In this document: piece by piece, positions 1-6,387 of the stretch | Numbering within the stretch: position 1 is the first letter of the stretch | Layout of the letters: every line of letters begins with the position of its first letter | Assembly: GCA_017650255.1 (NCBI GenBank) | Contig: JAGCFG010000056.1 | Coordinates: forward strand, 1-10,467 | DNA length: 10,467 nucleotides | Origin: Alphaproteobacteria bacterium | Lineage (GTDB): Bacteria > Pseudomonadota > Alphaproteobacteria > RF32 > CAG-239 | Direction: 5' to 3' | Translations under genes and position numbers: made by a program | Notes under the pieces: model-generated | What the model saw: the letters and a program-made list of their open reading frames with translations, nothing else | The model's database searches: none | Told to the model about the DNA's origin: nothing

Positions 1-104
1 AGCTTTATATCAAACGTTGCTATCTTTCTAACGGCCAGCTGTTGAAGCTGCTCAACAACGGTAGAATTGACATTGTCAAAACTTATCTGAAAACTCACTT
101 ATGA
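1..104 (+). CDS. C-terminal end of a 26-residue-repeat protein (partial)
   Basis: This is an open reading frame entering from the left edge. Codons start at base 3 and end in TGA at 102-104, leaving 33 visible residues. The last 26 residues form one repeat unit of the same kind as in the three genes that follow: Leu-Ser at repeat positions 1-2, Leu-Leu at 9-10, Gly at 13, Ile-Val-Lys at 17-19 and Tyr-Leu at 21-22. The protein ends exactly at the end of that repeat. It lies 33 bases upstream of the next family member with no terminator between, so the two may be co-transcribed. The function is unknown and I recognise no named family. Assignment to the repeat family rests on only one unit, but it aligns without gaps. 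Confidence 0.6.
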   Translation, partial: LYIKRCYLSNGQLLKLLNNGRIDIVKTYLKTHL

Positions 105-137
105 TTTCTGTTTTATTGTTTTTTAAATATTTTTATT

Positions 138-518
138 ATGAGTTATAAGGAAAAAATTGATCAAGAGGAAATTTTGACTGTCGAGGAAGAAAGACAGTTG
201 ATTGACGCGAAGGATTTGGAGTATTTGAAAAAATATCTCGAATATTCTACGCTGTTCCTCGAAAATGAAGTGCACTTTGTGTACAATTTTAAGGATACCG
301 AAATTTTCGGGACCTATCTCCAAACAGATGGATTGTGCTCTTCTCATGCTCAAGCCGCTTGCGCAAAGTTGTGCAGCAAAGAGGATGTTGTGTGCATGAT
401 TGAAGATCTCAGTTCGCGCAGTGAAGAAGTTGAAAAAGAGCTTCTGAGCCGCGGGGATGAAGAACTTTTGGAGTTCTATGAAGAAAAATATGGTGACATT
501 GTCGTTGAGAATGTGTAA
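138..518 (+). CDS. Small acidic protein with 26-residue helical repeats, unknown function
   Basis: A 126-residue protein that I do not recognise. After a 12-residue leader (Lys6-Ile7), repeat-like units begin at residue 13. The first (13-38) is clear, with Leu at 1, Leu-Ile at 9-10, Tyr-Leu-Lys at 17-19 and Tyr-Leu at 21-22. The second is one residue longer, the third (about 66-91) is degenerate, and the last (about 94-119) regains Leu-Leu, Gly, Leu-Leu and Tyr. The third unit carries four cysteines in 20 residues (67, 75, 79, 86). By my count there are 32 acidic and 13 basic residues, making it strongly acidic. There is no signal peptide or membrane segment, so a cytoplasmic location is inferred. 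The ATG is supported by the leader shared with the two genes downstream. No Shine-Dalgarno is visible; the upstream stretch is very T-rich. A strong terminator follows. Confidence 0.75.
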   Translation: MSYKEKIDQEEILTVEEERQLIDAKDLEYLKKYLEYSTLFLENEVHFVYNFKDTEIFGTYLQTDGLCSSHAQAACAKLCSKEDVVCMIEDLSSRSEEVEKELLSRGDEELLEFYEEKYGDIVVENV

Positions 519-522
519 CAAC

Positions 523-565
523 AAAAGCTCCTTGGTCGTTGTAATGACGGCTGAGGAGTTTTTTA
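523..565 (+). terminator. Rho-independent terminator after the acidic repeat gene
   Basis: A 12-base-pair stem (528-539 with 547-558, including G-T wobble pairs at three positions) encloses a 7-base loop and is followed directly by six T residues from 559. A run of A before the stem can pair with this T tract, so some termination on the opposite strand is also possible. It starts a few bases after the stop codon at 516-518 and separates the first two repeat genes from the next two. Confidence 0.85.
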
Positions 566-567
566 TT

Positions 568-620
568 TTGACAAAATTAAATTTATTTCTTGACAAAAAT
601 ATAAAAATATGCTTTGTTAT
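568..620 (+). promoter_or_regulatory. Candidate promoter with duplicated -35-like TTGACAAAA
   Basis: The nine bases TTGACAAAA occur at 568-576 and again at 590-598, exactly 22 bases apart (about two helical turns), in a very AT-rich stretch between the terminator and the gene at 661. The second copy could act as a -35 box with TGTTAT (615-620) as a -10 box, but the 19-base spacer is long and the -10 match is only 4 of 6. The pair may instead be a binding site. A promoter is expected here because a terminator lies just upstream; its exact position is uncertain. Confidence 0.4.
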
Positions 621-660
621 TGTATGATAAAAAAATCGATTATTAATAAAACCTATAATT

Positions 661-1050
661 ATGTACACACAAGACAAAGTTTTGGAAGGAATTCCTATTG
701 CACAGAGTGAGCAATTCTATTTGATTGAAACCGGAAAGACATGGCTTATACGGCGGTATATACAAAAATTCCGTCTGTCGGCCAAGGCGCAGATTTTACT
801 TCTTAAAAAATCTAAGAGCAGACTTTTTAAGGAGTATGTAATGCGCTATGATATCGCTCCAATTGCACAGGTAAAGATGGTTGAATTACGTAACATTAAT
901 CTGTTTAAGATTTTTGTTGAAAACAATAAGCTATCGCTGCCGGCACAAAAAAAATTGCTTGAACCATGCTATGCGGATATGTTGAAGGAGTATACGAAGT
1001 ATCATGCCCTTCATCCTTCGGTATTGAGAAATCAAAAAAATGTCAAATAA
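661..1050 (+). CDS. Small basic protein of four 26-residue helical repeats, unknown function
   Basis: A 129-residue protein that gives the clearest view of the repeat family. After a 12-residue leader (Lys6-Val7), four units of exactly 26 residues run from 13-38, 39-64, 65-90 and 91-116, and the first 13 residues of a fifth end the protein. Each unit has Leu/Ile at position 1, Ser/Ala at 2, Gln at 6, two hydrophobic residues at 9-10, hydrophobic residues at 17-18, Lys/Arg at 19, Tyr/Phe at 21 and usually an aliphatic residue at 22. This pattern suits two short amphipathic helices per unit and hence a small alpha-solenoid, which is inference. By my count there are 24 basic and 11 acidic residues. 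There is no signal peptide, membrane segment or catalytic motif. No Shine-Dalgarno precedes the ATG. The next paralogue starts 11 bases after the stop, so the pair is probably co-transcribed. Confidence 0.8.
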   Translation: MYTQDKVLEGIPIAQSEQFYLIETGKTWLIRRYIQKFRLSAKAQILLLKKSKSRLFKEYVMRYDIAPIAQVKMVELRNINLFKIFVENNKLSLPAQKKLLEPCYADMLKEYTKYHALHPSVLRNQKNVK

Positions 1051-1061
1051 AAAAAACTGTT

Positions 1062-1433
1062 ATGACAACAAGACAAAAAATCTTGAACAAGCAACCTCTT
1101 TCTGATGAGGAAATTCGTCAGCTCATTGAGCAGAAGAAGGAGTATTTGGTTCTCCTTTATCTGGGCTACTGTCCGTTAATCTACGCTCAAGAACTCTGGC
1201 TGGTTAATTCTGGCATGAAAAAAGCATTGCGCAAGCAAATTAAACTCCATGGGTTGTCTTACCCACAAGCCGAAGTGGACTTGATGAAACCCGAGAACAT
1301 TGAGTTTATTAAGCTTCTTATCAAAGAGCAAATGGTTTGTTACAATGCGGAAATTGCCTTGAAAAATCTAGGCTCTGACGAGCTGAACAACCTCTACAGG
1401 AAGAAGCACCGCTTTTTTATGTGCGAAAGATAA
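1062..1433 (+). CDS. Small protein of four 26-residue helical repeats, unknown function
   Basis: A 123-residue paralogue of the preceding gene. The 12-residue leader again carries Lys6-Ile7, and four units of 26 residues occupy 13-38, 39-64, 65-90 and 91-116, followed by a short aromatic and basic tail. The first two units fit the family pattern well. In the last two, the hydrophobic positions shift by about one residue. The frame is open further upstream to an ATG at 966, but that start would overlap the previous gene by 85 bases and break the shared leader and repeat register, so the ATG at 1062 is chosen. No Shine-Dalgarno is seen; translation may be coupled to the gene 11 bases upstream. 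The protein is mildly basic with no export signal. A hairpin terminator follows within six bases of the stop. Function unknown. Confidence 0.8.
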   Translation: MTTRQKILNKQPLSDEEIRQLIEQKKEYLVLLYLGYCPLIYAQELWLVNSGMKKALRKQIKLHGLSYPQAEVDLMKPENIEFIKLLIKEQMVCYNAEIALKNLGSDELNNLYRKKHRFFMCER

Positions 1434-1438
1434 CAAAA

Positions 1439-1477
1439 CCCCGATTGTCGTGATGATAATCGGGGTGTTTTTGTTTT
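1439..1477. terminator. Bidirectional terminator between converging repeat genes and lipid A operon
   Basis: An 11-base-pair stem (1439-1449 with 1455-1465, one G-T pair) with a GC-rich base and a 5-base loop. On the + strand it is followed by T-rich sequence from 1466, ending the repeat-gene unit. On the - strand it lies about 27 bases beyond the fabZ stop and is followed by TTTTGTT, so it can end the operon too. Its position between two converging units fits a shared terminator. Confidence 0.85.
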
Positions 1478-1492
1478 TGATGAGTGATTTTT

Positions 1493-1936
1493 TTATAAAA
1501 TCATTGCGGTAAATTCTGCCTCGGACACAACTTTGTCATCTACCATCGCTCTGCCTTTGAAAACAAAAACATTACGGCGAGACTGAATTTTTTCGACATA
1601 CATTTTCATTTGGTCGCCGGGTTTTACCGGTTTGCGGAATTTTACGCCGTCGATCGACATAAACAAAACATTCGGGGTTTTCTCCACATTTTCGGCACCG
1701 GCAACAACAATCGCTCCTGCTGTTTGTGCCATAGCCTCAATTTGCAAAACTCCCGGCATTACCGGATTGTTGGGGAAATGGCCTTGAAAAAATTCTTCGT
1801 TCATAGTCAGGTTCTTCAGTCCCATGCCTTTTTCACCGGGGATTTCCACCTCCAACCTATCCAGCAACAAAAACGGATAGCGGTGAGGCAAAAGTTTCAT
1901 AATTTCTTCGATATGATAAACTTTATTTTCTGACAT
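1493..1936 (-). CDS. fabZ: 3-hydroxyacyl-[acyl-carrier-protein] dehydratase FabZ
   Basis: FabZ removes water from 3-hydroxyacyl-ACP in the elongation cycle of type II fatty acid synthesis in the cytoplasm. The 147-residue length is normal for the family. The hot-dog-fold signatures are present: HRYPFLLLDR near residues 18-27, the catalytic His53 in GHFPNNPVMPG, and the catalytic Glu67 in the helix that follows (IEAMAQ). The ATG at 1936 is chosen because AGAGGA lies 4 bases upstream; the open frame extends 12 codons further into the end of lpxD, with no support for that start. It is the last gene of the operon, 10 bases after lpxD. The pairing makes sense because 3-hydroxyacyl-ACP is the branch point between FabZ (membrane fatty acids) and LpxD (lipid A). 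In most alphaproteobacteria lpxA would follow; here a terminator does. Confidence 0.97.
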   Translation of the reverse strand: MSENKVYHIEEIMKLLPHRYPFLLLDRLEVEIPGEKGMGLKNLTMNEEFFQGHFPNNPVMPGVLQIEAMAQTAGAIVVAGAENVEKTPNVLFMSIDGVKFRKPVKPGDQMKMYVEKIQSRRNVFVFKGRAMVDDKVVSEAEFTAMIL

Positions 1937-1940
1937 ATTT

Positions 1941-1946
1941 TCCTCT
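1941..1946 (-). promoter_or_regulatory. Ribosome binding site deciding the fabZ start
   Basis: AGAGGA on the minus strand, 4 bases before the ATG at 1936. It supports this start over the longer in-frame one at 1972, which lies within the lpxD coding region. Confidence 0.8.
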
Positions 1947-2960
1947 TTATTTTTTTGAACTTTTTTGAACAAACGACACTTGACGCATAAAGTCTTTTAT
2001 CGGCACGCAGGGGGAGCCCATAACAATACTTCCCGGTTCGATATCACGCATTGCACCTGATTGGGCACCGACTTGAGCAAAGGAACCAACATTCAAATGG
2101 TCAGCAAAGCCTGTTTGACCTCCGCAAACGACATAGTCTCCAAAGTTGCAGCTTCCGGCAATACCGGTTTGGGAGACAATTATGCAACCGCGCCCAAGTT
2201 TGTCGTTGTGGGCAATTTGGACAAGGTTGTCAATGCGGCAGCCGTCACCAATTATTGTATCACCCAAAGCGCCTCTGTCAACGCAAGAACACGAACCAAT
2301 TTCAACATCGTCACCGATAATCACTCTGCCAAGCTGAGGAATGCGTTTGTGTACGCCATTGATGGTTTCAAAACCAAAGCCATCTTGTCCAATGCGAGCG
2401 CCGTTATATATGTAGCAATGATTACCGATTATGGAATATGCAATATAACAATGTGCGCCCAAGCGGCAATTGTCGCCGATTGTGCACCCCTGCTCCACGA
2501 CAGCAAATGGCTCAACAATCGTATTTTTGCCAATTTTAACATTAGCGCCGATAACCGCATAAGGTGCTATGGAGCAACCATCGCCTATTTCGGCTGATGA
2601 GTCTATGCAGGCAAGAGGAGAAACACCGGCTTGTGGACGTTTTTGCGAATACATGGCTTCGTTTAACTTTAGGTAGGCCAATTTTGGATTTTCCGTGGTC
2701 AAAATTATTACACCTTGTGCCACAAATTGAGCCAAATCCGCTGAGGTTACGCAGACCGAAGCCTTGATTTCGGCTCCGGCTGCTTTTTTCTTGCGGTCAT
2801 AAAAGAAGCATACTTCTCCTTTTTGAGCCGAAGTCATCATATTGATATCGTTGATTAACTCATTTTCGGAACCGGGGGTTATAATCTTGGCATCGCAAAT
2901 TTTTGCAATTTCCGCAACAGTCAATTTTCCCGAGTGATTAAAAAAACGAGTATCAACCAT
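1947..2960 (-). CDS. lpxD: UDP-3-O-(3-hydroxyacyl)glucosamine N-acyltransferase LpxD
   Basis: LpxD transfers a 3-hydroxyacyl chain from ACP to the 2-amino group of UDP-3-O-acyl-glucosamine, the third step of lipid A synthesis. The protein has 337 residues, typical for the family. An N-terminal uridine-binding domain (about 1-110) is followed by a left-handed parallel beta helix (about 115-315) built of hexapeptide repeats such as IGDGCS, IGANVK and IGDNCR. The expected catalytic histidine is His251 in NLVQIAHN, and the GQDGFGFE motif lies near residue 191. A C-terminal helical tail follows. ATG at 2960 is chosen with AAGGAG 7 bases upstream; an in-frame TTG one codon earlier is less likely. 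The ribosome binding site overlaps the bamA stop, so translation is probably coupled. Its presence implies an outer membrane containing lipid A, provided the rest of the pathway lies elsewhere. Confidence 0.97.
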   Translation of the reverse strand: MVDTRFFNHSGKLTVAEIAKICDAKIITPGSENELINDINMMTSAQKGEVCFFYDRKKKAAGAEIKASVCVTSADLAQFVAQGVIILTTENPKLAYLKLNEAMYSQKRPQAGVSPLACIDSSAEIGDGCSIAPYAVIGANVKIGKNTIVEPFAVVEQGCTIGDNCRLGAHCYIAYSIIGNHCYIYNGARIGQDGFGFETINGVHKRIPQLGRVIIGDDVEIGSCSCVDRGALGDTIIGDGCRIDNLVQIAHNDKLGRGCIIVSQTGIAGSCNFGDYVVCGGQTGFADHLNVGSFAQVGAQSGAMRDIEPGSIVMGSPCVPIKDFMRQVSFVQKSSKK

Positions 2961-2971
2961 CAACTTTCTCC

Positions 2972-5230
2972 TTACAATCTTGCACCAAAGTTAAGTCTGA
3001 ATACTTCGGTTTCATCATATTTTTCTTTAACAACAGGGAAACCGAAGTCGATATCGATTTTGCCCATTGGCGACAGCCATGAGAAACCAAAACCGACAGA
3101 CATACGCGGGTTGGAAGAGTAGTTAACATCCTCGGAGCTGATATCGTCCGGCTTACCAACAGTTCCGACATCCATAAAGGTGCGACCTTTAATGCCGACT
3201 TCGTCAAGACCTATCGGGAACATTAACTCTGTTCCGCCGTATACCATCCAGTTACCACCCAGAGCATCGTTGGTAAATTTGTCTCTGGCACCGATACCGG
3301 CTGTTTCGAAACCGCGCATGGTTGAACCGCCCAAGAAGTATCTTTGAGCAAGGCGAACATTTTCACCGCCGTAACCTGTGACATAACCGCCATTTAAGAA
3401 CATTTTTAAGGTTACATCTTCAAAGAAGGTATAGTACAAGTATGACTTGGCATCGAAACGTAAATATTTCTCGTCGCCTCCAACACCGGCAACATCGTTA
3501 CCAAATGACAGATAATATCCTGATTTCGGATCTATCGCACTGTCTCGCTTGTCATAAACCATGGTTTGACCGACAGAGGAGTCAATATATTTTCCTTCTT
3601 CACGACGAATGTATTTTGAAGAGTTGCGGCTGACATTCTTAATTTCATCCTGCTTTAAGGTGTAGCGAACGGATTGAGAAAGATTGTCGGTATATCTCCA
3701 GCCGAAACGGGTTCTACCACCATTGACTACTTCGTCATAAGAAGCCTCGTCTTGATAGTCGGTTTCGGTACGGAACACGTCTATACCGGCGCTCAAAGGC
3801 CATCCTAAGAAATATGGCTCAGTAAAGCTGAAGTTGTAGTCTTGTTCACGTTGAGAAATACCTAAATCAACACCAATTTGCTGACCTCTGCCGCGGAAGT
3901 TGTTTTCGGTAACACCTGCTCTTACCAAAGCACCATTGACTGTTGAATAACCTACACCGATATTGAAATAACCGGTTGATTTTTCCTCTAGCTCGACATT
4001 TATGTCTGCTTTGCTCGGGTCAGGAGTTTGTGCTGTTTGAATATCTACTTTGCTAAAGTAGTTCAAATTTTCGATATTTCTGCGAGAAGCTCTGATTTTG
4101 GCAGCATTGAATGCATCACCTTCACCGATACGGAATTCTCTGCGGATTACGTTATCATGTGTACGATTGTTGCCCATAATATTGATTTGGTTTACAAAAA
4201 TGCGAGCTCCTTCGCGAACCTGAAAGGTTACATCTATGATGCCGTTTTCCATATCTTTGTTTAAAATCGGCTCAACTTCTACGAAAGCAAAACCTCTTTT
4301 GCCAAGCTCTTCAGTCAAATTGTAAACATCTTTATCAAGAGCCTCAGCATTATACCAATCGCCGCTGTCTATATCTATTTCTTTTTTGAGGGCTTCGGTA
4401 TCTACGTTGCTGACGGTTGAACGAACATTTATATTACCAATTTTGTAGCGATTTCCTTCGTCCAAAACAGTGGTTAATATAAACGACTCTTTGTCAGGAC
4501 TAAGTTCGGCTACAGAAGATACTACACGAAAATCGGCATAACCACGTTTTAGGTAAAAACGACGCAATAATTCTTGGTCATATTTACTCTTTTCCGGGTC
4601 ATAATTCTCAGATGATGAAAAAATTCTCCACCAGCGAGTTTCTTTGCTCAAAATCTCGCTCTTTAAGGTGTTGTCGCTGTAATGTTTGTTACCTACAAAA
4701 TTTACTTTGGTAATTTTTGCCAAGGGGCCTTCGTCAATTTCGTATATCAAATCCACACGATTTTGATCTCTTTCGATAACTTTCGGTTCTACAACTGCGG
4801 CATAACGACCTACTCTTTTATAGACATCCAAAATTCGCTTGGTGTCTTCTTGAACTTTTGCTACACTATATATGGAACGAGGAGCAAGCTGAACTTCGCT
4901 CTCAAGCATTTTGTCTTCTACTTTATTATTGCCATCAAAGTATCTTTTGTTAACAATCGGATTTTCTGAAACCTGAATGTTTAAGATGCCTTGGCTGACA
5001 ACAAATTTTATGTCAGAGAAAAGCCCTGTAGTATAAAGTTTTTTAAACGCGTTGTTCAATGCCTCTTCAGAAACATCATTGTGAGGTTCTATATCGACAT
5101 AGGAAAGAACAGTCTCTCTCTCAACACGTTGCAAACCTTTGACATCTATGCCGTTGATTTGAACAGCCGAAGCATTGAAAGCTCCGAGCATCGCCGGCAA
5201 CAAAACTGCTAAATAAGTTTTTTTCATCAT
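2972..5230 (-). CDS. bamA: Outer membrane protein assembly factor BamA
   Basis: BamA is the core of the BAM complex, which folds and inserts beta-barrel proteins into the outer membrane. The precursor of 752 residues begins with a signal peptide (two Lys, hydrophobic core, predicted cut after Ala22 in NASA-VQ). Five POTRA domains follow (about 23-425), the third containing a TRWW motif and RRFYLKRGYADF, as is common in alphaproteobacterial BamA. The C-terminal Omp85 barrel carries the conserved loop-6 RGF at 639-641 (STMRGFETAG). The barrel ends in FRLNFGARL; the last residue is Leu instead of the usual Phe or Trp. The start is one of two adjacent ATGs (5230 or 5227), both served by AAGGAT at 5234-5239. 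The gene lies 23 bases after rseP, as in many proteobacteria, where a site-2 protease gene sits next to bamA. Confidence 0.97.
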   Translation of the reverse strand: MMKKTYLAVLLPAMLGAFNASAVQINGIDVKGLQRVERETVLSYVDIEPHNDVSEEALNNAFKKLYTTGLFSDIKFVVSQGILNIQVSENPIVNKRYFDGNNKVEDKMLESEVQLAPRSIYSVAKVQEDTKRILDVYKRVGRYAAVVEPKVIERDQNRVDLIYEIDEGPLAKITKVNFVGNKHYSDNTLKSEILSKETRWWRIFSSSENYDPEKSKYDQELLRRFYLKRGYADFRVVSSVAELSPDKESFILTTVLDEGNRYKIGNINVRSTVSNVDTEALKKEIDIDSGDWYNAEALDKDVYNLTEELGKRGFAFVEVEPILNKDMENGIIDVTFQVREGARIFVNQINIMGNNRTHDNVIRREFRIGEGDAFNAAKIRASRRNIENLNYFSKVDIQTAQTPDPSKADINVELEEKSTGYFNIGVGYSTVNGALVRAGVTENNFRGRGQQIGVDLGISQREQDYNFSFTEPYFLGWPLSAGIDVFRTETDYQDEASYDEVVNGGRTRFGWRYTDNLSQSVRYTLKQDEIKNVSRNSSKYIRREEGKYIDSSVGQTMVYDKRDSAIDPKSGYYLSFGNDVAGVGGDEKYLRFDAKSYLYYTFFEDVTLKMFLNGGYVTGYGGENVRLAQRYFLGGSTMRGFETAGIGARDKFTNDALGGNWMVYGGTELMFPIGLDEVGIKGRTFMDVGTVGKPDDISSEDVNYSSNPRMSVGFGFSWLSPMGKIDIDFGFPVVKEKYDETEVFRLNFGARL

Positions 5231-5233
5231 TTT

Positions 5234-5239
5234 ATCCTT
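5234..5239 (-). promoter_or_regulatory. Ribosome binding site of bamA
   Basis: AAGGAT on the minus strand, 3 bases before the ATG at 5230 and 6 before the ATG at 5227. It rules against the longer in-frame starts at 5257 and 5266, which would add a charged stretch before the signal peptide. Confidence 0.7.
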
Positions 5240-5253
5240 AAAAGTTATGCCTT

Positions 5254-6387
5254 TCATACAAACCACCTTTTGAACAGGTGAACAAAATCATTCCATGTAG
5301 CCAAAAGCATCAAAGCCAATAAAAAAGCAAAACCGCATTTGAACAATACTTCCTTGACTTTTTCGTGCATTTCGCGACCTGATATAATCTCTAACAAAAA
5401 AATTACGACATGTCCACCATCTAAAACGGGGATTGGGAATAAGTTTATCAATCCCAAATTTATGGACAACATCGCCATAAAGCCGACAAAGTCTATCCAG
5501 CTATGTGTTTTGGATATATCACCGGTCATTTCGGCAATGCGTATTATGCCGCCAATATCTTCCGTGCCGCGCGAGCCTCTTATCATTTGCCCAACTCCGC
5601 GCAAAGTATCAACGCTCATGCGCCAAGCTTCTTTGCCGGCCAAAGCAAAAGCCTTAAAAAAAGATAACTTTCTCTCGCCGACTTCGACGGTAGATTTTGA
5701 TTTAATTCCCAACATAGGTCTTTCAGAAACAGGTTTGCCATCCTCGACAGATATGTTGGTCAACTTGATATTTAACTTGATTGTTTCATCGCCCCTTTTT
5801 AGAACTATATCCGCATAGCCGGAGGCAGAAAGAGCTATTTCTGAACTGATGTCGCTAAACTCGCTAATTTTGCGTCCGTTTACTTCTATAATGCGGTCAT
5901 TTGGCAATATACCTGCTTTATCTGCGGCTCCACCGGGGATAATACCTCCGACTACCGGAGGATATACAATGTTGCCAATAAACATAAATACAAAGGCTAG
6001 AACAACTATTGCAAAAAGATAATTAAATCCAGGACCACCCAAAACTATGGCAAGCTTTTTCCACGGATTTTGAAGGGAAAATGCATGTTTTTTATCTTCT
6101 TCGGAAAGAGAGTCTAATACGTTTTCATCATCGCCTGCAGAAGCACCGTTGGCATCGCCCAAAAATTGGCAATATCCTCCCAGAGGAATCGCACAAATTT
6201 TCCAATTTGTCTGATATTTGTCTGTAAAACCCCACAACTTGCGACCAAATCCGATAGAAAAATCGGTAACCCTCACACCGCACATACGGGCTATTATAAA
6301 GTGTCCAAATTCGTGAACAAAAACCAAAACACCTAATAAAAATATAAAAGGAATTATGTAATATAATGAATCAAAAAGGCTCGACAT
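5254..6387 (-). CDS. rseP: RseP-type site-2 intramembrane zinc metalloprotease
   Basis: A membrane-embedded protease of the S2P family. Known members cut the transmembrane segments of anti-sigma factors and remnant signal peptides; the substrate here is unknown. The 377-residue protein shows the zinc-binding HEFGH motif in the first membrane helix (His25, Glu26, His29), the conserved GGPGFNYLF near residues 117-125, one PDZ domain (about 145-210), and the third zinc ligand motif NLFPIPVLDGG with Asp323. A final hydrophobic helix lies near residues 350-365. E. coli RseP is longer, with two PDZ domains; a single PDZ is common in alphaproteobacteria. The ATG at 6387 has AGAGG 8 bases upstream. 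The gene starts 12 bases after cdsA, where dxr would normally lie in this operon. No sigma-E or RseA-like gene is nearby. Confidence 0.95.
   Translation of the reverse strand: MSSLFDSLYYIIPFIFLLGVLVFVHEFGHFIIARMCGVRVTDFSIGFGRKLWGFTDKYQTNWKICAIPLGGYCQFLGDANGASAGDDENVLDSLSEEDKKHAFSLQNPWKKLAIVLGGPGFNYLFAIVVLAFVFMFIGNIVYPPVVGGIIPGGAADKAGILPNDRIIEVNGRKISEFSDISSEIALSASGYADIVLKRGDETIKLNIKLTNISVEDGKPVSERPMLGIKSKSTVEVGERKLSFFKAFALAGKEAWRMSVDTLRGVGQMIRGSRGTEDIGGIIRIAEMTGDISKTHSWIDFVGFMAMLSINLGLINLFPIPVLDGGHVVIFLLEIISGREMHEKVKEVLFKCGFAFLLALMLLATWNDFVHLFKRWFV

Noticed and set aside
67..79. Palindrome TTGACATTGTCAA near the end of the partial gene
   Set aside because: It lies inside coding sequence, and no -10 box at proper spacing follows; probably chance.
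123..677. 184-codon open frame on the minus strand opposite the first complete repeat gene
   Set aside because: It is rich in Phe, Ile and Asn as expected for the antisense of an AT-rich gene, it crosses the terminator and promoter region, and it shows no motif. The + strand frame has the family repeat.
624..710. 28-codon frame starting before the 661 gene
   Set aside because: Overlaps the well-supported repeat gene out of frame, and nothing supports it as a leader peptide.
966..1061. Longer start for the third complete repeat gene
   Set aside because: It overlaps the preceding gene by 85 bases and breaks the shared leader and the repeat register that begins at residue 13.
1..1433. Interpretation of the repeat cluster as ankyrin or TPR proteins
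   Set aside because: The unit is 26 residues and lacks the ankyrin TPLH-type and TPR Trp/Gly/Tyr/Ala/Pro signature patterns.
1485..1503. Inverted repeat TGATTTT/AAAATCA across the fabZ stop
   Set aside because: AT-only weak stem with no T tract after it in the fabZ direction; the GC-rich hairpin at 1439-1465 explains termination.
2061..2597. 178-codon + strand open frame opposite lpxD
   Set aside because: Antisense shadow of the hexapeptide-repeat region; the lpxD frame is fully supported by motifs.
5231..5266. Longer starts for bamA, including an ATGA overlap with the rseP stop at 5257
   Set aside because: They place a charged stretch before the signal peptide, and the AAGGAT ribosome binding site lies downstream of them.
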